Position numbers and translations under genes: made by a program
Part shown: positions 29,665 to 31,243 of the stretch, in pieces
How the letters are laid out: the number at the start of each line of letters is the position of its first letter
Numbering within the stretch: the first letter of the stretch is position 1
Assembly (NCBI GenBank): GCA_003427395.1
Contig: BFEA01000989.1
Location: 254,445 to 285,687 of the forward strand
Reading direction: 5' to 3'
DNA from: Chara braunii
Taxonomy: Eukaryota; Streptophyta; Charophyceae; Charales; Characeae
Length of the DNA stretch: 31,243 nucleotides
The notes under the pieces: model-generated
What the model saw: only the letters and a program-made list of their open reading frames with translations
Database searches by the model: none
Told to the model about the DNA's origin: nothing

Positions 29665-31032
29665 ACACCCGGTGCGGCCGCGACCCCTGTGTTCTAAACG
29701 AAAGTCTCGAGTATCCCTTTTTAGATTTATGCATTGTGGTTTTTTATAATTTCTATATTAATTAATTTAAAGAAAAATAATCTTCACAAAAGGAAAATGA
29801 AAAGCGAGGCGCCAATGGTCAAATCTCATTACGACAGGTTGGACACAGTAATCCCATAATATAATCTCGACGGAGCACCTTTTCACTTCAAAAGCAGACC
29901 ACAGACCTATTCCTACCGGGTGCCCGTATCCGATGGTAAGGAGGGGGCTTATGACCCTCCATTGGGGGATGATAAGTCTCCTACCGATGCGGCAGCGGGT
30001 CGCCCTTCTTTTGAGGCCTGACCACACAGCACTCAGTCGGCACATATTCTCAGACAGAATAAGAGGGGTCAACCAATTCGGGCCATTGTTCCAAATTCAA
30101 ACCGTTGGCTTCCCCGTAATGAAACAAGGAAGGTAAAGGAGGGCCGCGCCTGAAAACCGGTAAAGTAATAATAACAAAATTAATAATAATAATAGTAATA
30201 AAAAAAAAATTGCAGAAAAGAAAAGATGACAGTTCAAATTTCCTCCGCGAAGCAACCTCACCTGAGTAGTGGTGCCGTTCCACGCACAAGTCCAAAACCC
30301 GACTTTAATCCTTATCCCTTCCTTGTTATCTTTTACTATACCTTTTTTTTCTTTTTCTTTTTCGTCCTCACTGTATCTGCCTCTTAACCTGGCCATCGGG
30401 GACCAACCGCGAGGTTCAGACGAATGGTTCTGATACAGGCGATATACTAGGGGTAGGTAGAGCCCCATGCCATAAGACCGCAGTTGCAGTTCGAAAACCC
30501 GAATCGGCGGCCTTCCCTGCGAAGTGACAGATCGACAGGGGGGAAACTGAAAAATAGGAAAATTAAGTAGTAACATTAATAATAGTAATAATGATGACAA
30601 TCAACAAGCAAAAAGGGAAAGGGAACTGTAACATCACAGTGGCCCAAGGCCACTGGATTTTCCCCAAACCATAGTGAGTTCAAGTTCGGCGCTTTGTTTC
30701 CTCTTTTCTCTTTTCCCTTTTTATCAGCGACCTCTATTTCGTACACCTAACCCATAACCCTGTAGAGGGAATCTCAGCTCGCGATAGAAAATACTGCGAC
30801 AGTCCTTTCACTCCCGCGTCCCTGGGCGAACCCAGCAGCTACCACGGTCACAGCCCGGTTGTGCTCTGCTGTACAGCAGGGCGCCGAGCCTGCGTGGACC
30901 AATGGAAGTCCTCTGGCGCACCCCTTTTGCTGAGGGCAACGCCACCAGGACTGGTCCACATCATACTATAGACTAGGTACCAGATAGGGACTTGGCACAC
31001 GGAGGAGGGCTGGAACACCGCGCCCTCCAACA

Positions 31033-31097
31033 ACGCGCAGCTCCTCGCGCCGCCAATGGCCCCCACGCACACGCACACTCACACACACACACACACA

Positions 31098-31132
<35 letters not shown>

Positions 31133-31201
31133 CTCTCTCTCTCTCACTCTCTCTCTCTTAGAGTCTCTCTCTCTCTCTCAGAGTCTCTCTCTCTCTCTCA
31201 G

Positions 31202-31243
<42 letters not shown>
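31033..31243. repeat. (CA)n and (CT)n microsatellites at the window edge
   Basis: After about 35 bases of GC-rich sequence, a CA run spans about 31069-31130 and a CT run about 31131-31243. The CT run is broken by agag at 31160, 31180 and 31200, a 20-bp period. Confidence 0.95.

Larger units (their letters stand above)
6351..31032 (-). mobile_element. Giant composite Ty3/gypsy-type LTR retroelement, degenerate
   Basis: Two same-orientation repeats of about 4.2 kb enclose about 16.3 kb that includes, on the minus strand, gag, zinc knuckle, protease, reverse transcriptase, RNase H and integrase in canonical Ty3/gypsy order. A conserved minus-strand TATA box in each repeat agrees with leftward transcription through gag-pol. 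All enzymatic frames are broken. A primer-binding site lies at 22408-22425 instead of beside the right repeat, and no second copy of the sequence to its right (22430 onward) was found on the left. The outer repeats and the inner gag-pol may therefore belong to different nested elements. Alternatives are an element of about 25 kb with 4.2-kb LTRs, or a segmental duplication flanking an older gypsy copy. Confidence 0.6.
26771..31032 (-). repeat. Right 4.2-kb direct repeat (putative 5' LTR)
   Basis: It matches 6351-10501 along its whole length and ends ccctccaaca at 31032. It has extra segments of about 80 bp (about 29013-29095) and about 58 bp (29904-29961) not present on the left. If it is an LTR, the TATA box at 29658-29664 splits it into a U3 of about 1.4 kb and an R-U5 of about 2.9 kb. 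Sequence beyond 31032 is unlike that beyond 10501. Confidence 0.7.

Noticed and set aside
1-31243. CRISPR arrays, rRNA genes, bacterial operons or plasmid features
   Set aside because: No repeat-spacer regularity, no rRNA-like sequence and no prokaryotic gene organisation were seen.

Overview
The window reads as a repeat-rich piece of a nuclear eukaryotic genome. There is no bacterial-style gene packing, no operon and no rRNA or convincing tRNA gene. Two single N bases (5158 and 5190) and long simple repeats at the right edge point to a draft assembly. Three things suggest the green lineage: a primer-binding site matching the 3' end of plant tRNA-Asp, the Ty3/gypsy style of the gag-pol fragments, and a reverse-transcriptase/integrase flavour that I associate, from memory only, with streptophytes and perhaps charophyte algae such as Chara. 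The taxon is therefore an inference of low certainty.

Layout. Bases 1-3700 are GC-rich degenerate satellite: a 247-bp unit in four tandem copies (217-1206), an inverted partial copy (about 1208-1292), two copies of a roughly 572-bp unit (about 1425-2565), and a decayed zone that keeps reusing the same short cores. A 15-base G run sits at 3831. Bases 4042-4989 hold the only plausible gene outside the large element. It is one reading frame cut by a single TAG, and its C-terminal half is Cys-rich and resembles the N-terminal part of uncharacterised eukaryotic transposase-like proteins. Bases 5000-6350 are AT-rich, with short interspersed repeats and a perfect 34-bp palindrome.

From 6351 to 31032 lies a giant composite retroelement on the minus strand. 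It is bounded by two direct repeats of about 4.2 kb (6351-10501 and 26771-31032) that differ at roughly 7% of sites where I compared them, end in CA on the plus strand, and may be very long LTRs. Each copy carries a minus-strand TATA box followed 110 bp later by a conserved open frame, and a second decayed frame further on. Inside, reading right to left, are a leader zone, a tandem array of diverged copies of an unrecognised domain of about 165 residues (23625-19630), gag capsid (19567-18848), zinc knuckle (18851-18219), protease (18110-17097), reverse transcriptase (16647-15877), RNase H (15721-15107) and integrase (about 14660-13448). These are followed by a non-coding trailer of pyrimidine-rich sequence and small repeats (10502-13447).

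The element is dead. It has many in-frame stops and frameshifts, a DSG-to-DSR change in protease, an Asp-to-Asn change in RNase H, a Cys-to-Phe change in the zinc knuckle, and a 414-bp tandem duplication at the start of the reverse-transcriptase frame. The primer-binding site (22408-22425) lies next to the domain array rather than next to the 4.2-kb repeat. Either the structure is nested, or the inner element has lost its 3' LTR.

The observations most worth following are the pre-gag tandem domain array and the protein-coding frame inside the 4.2-kb repeats, whose two copies appear to have been broken independently.
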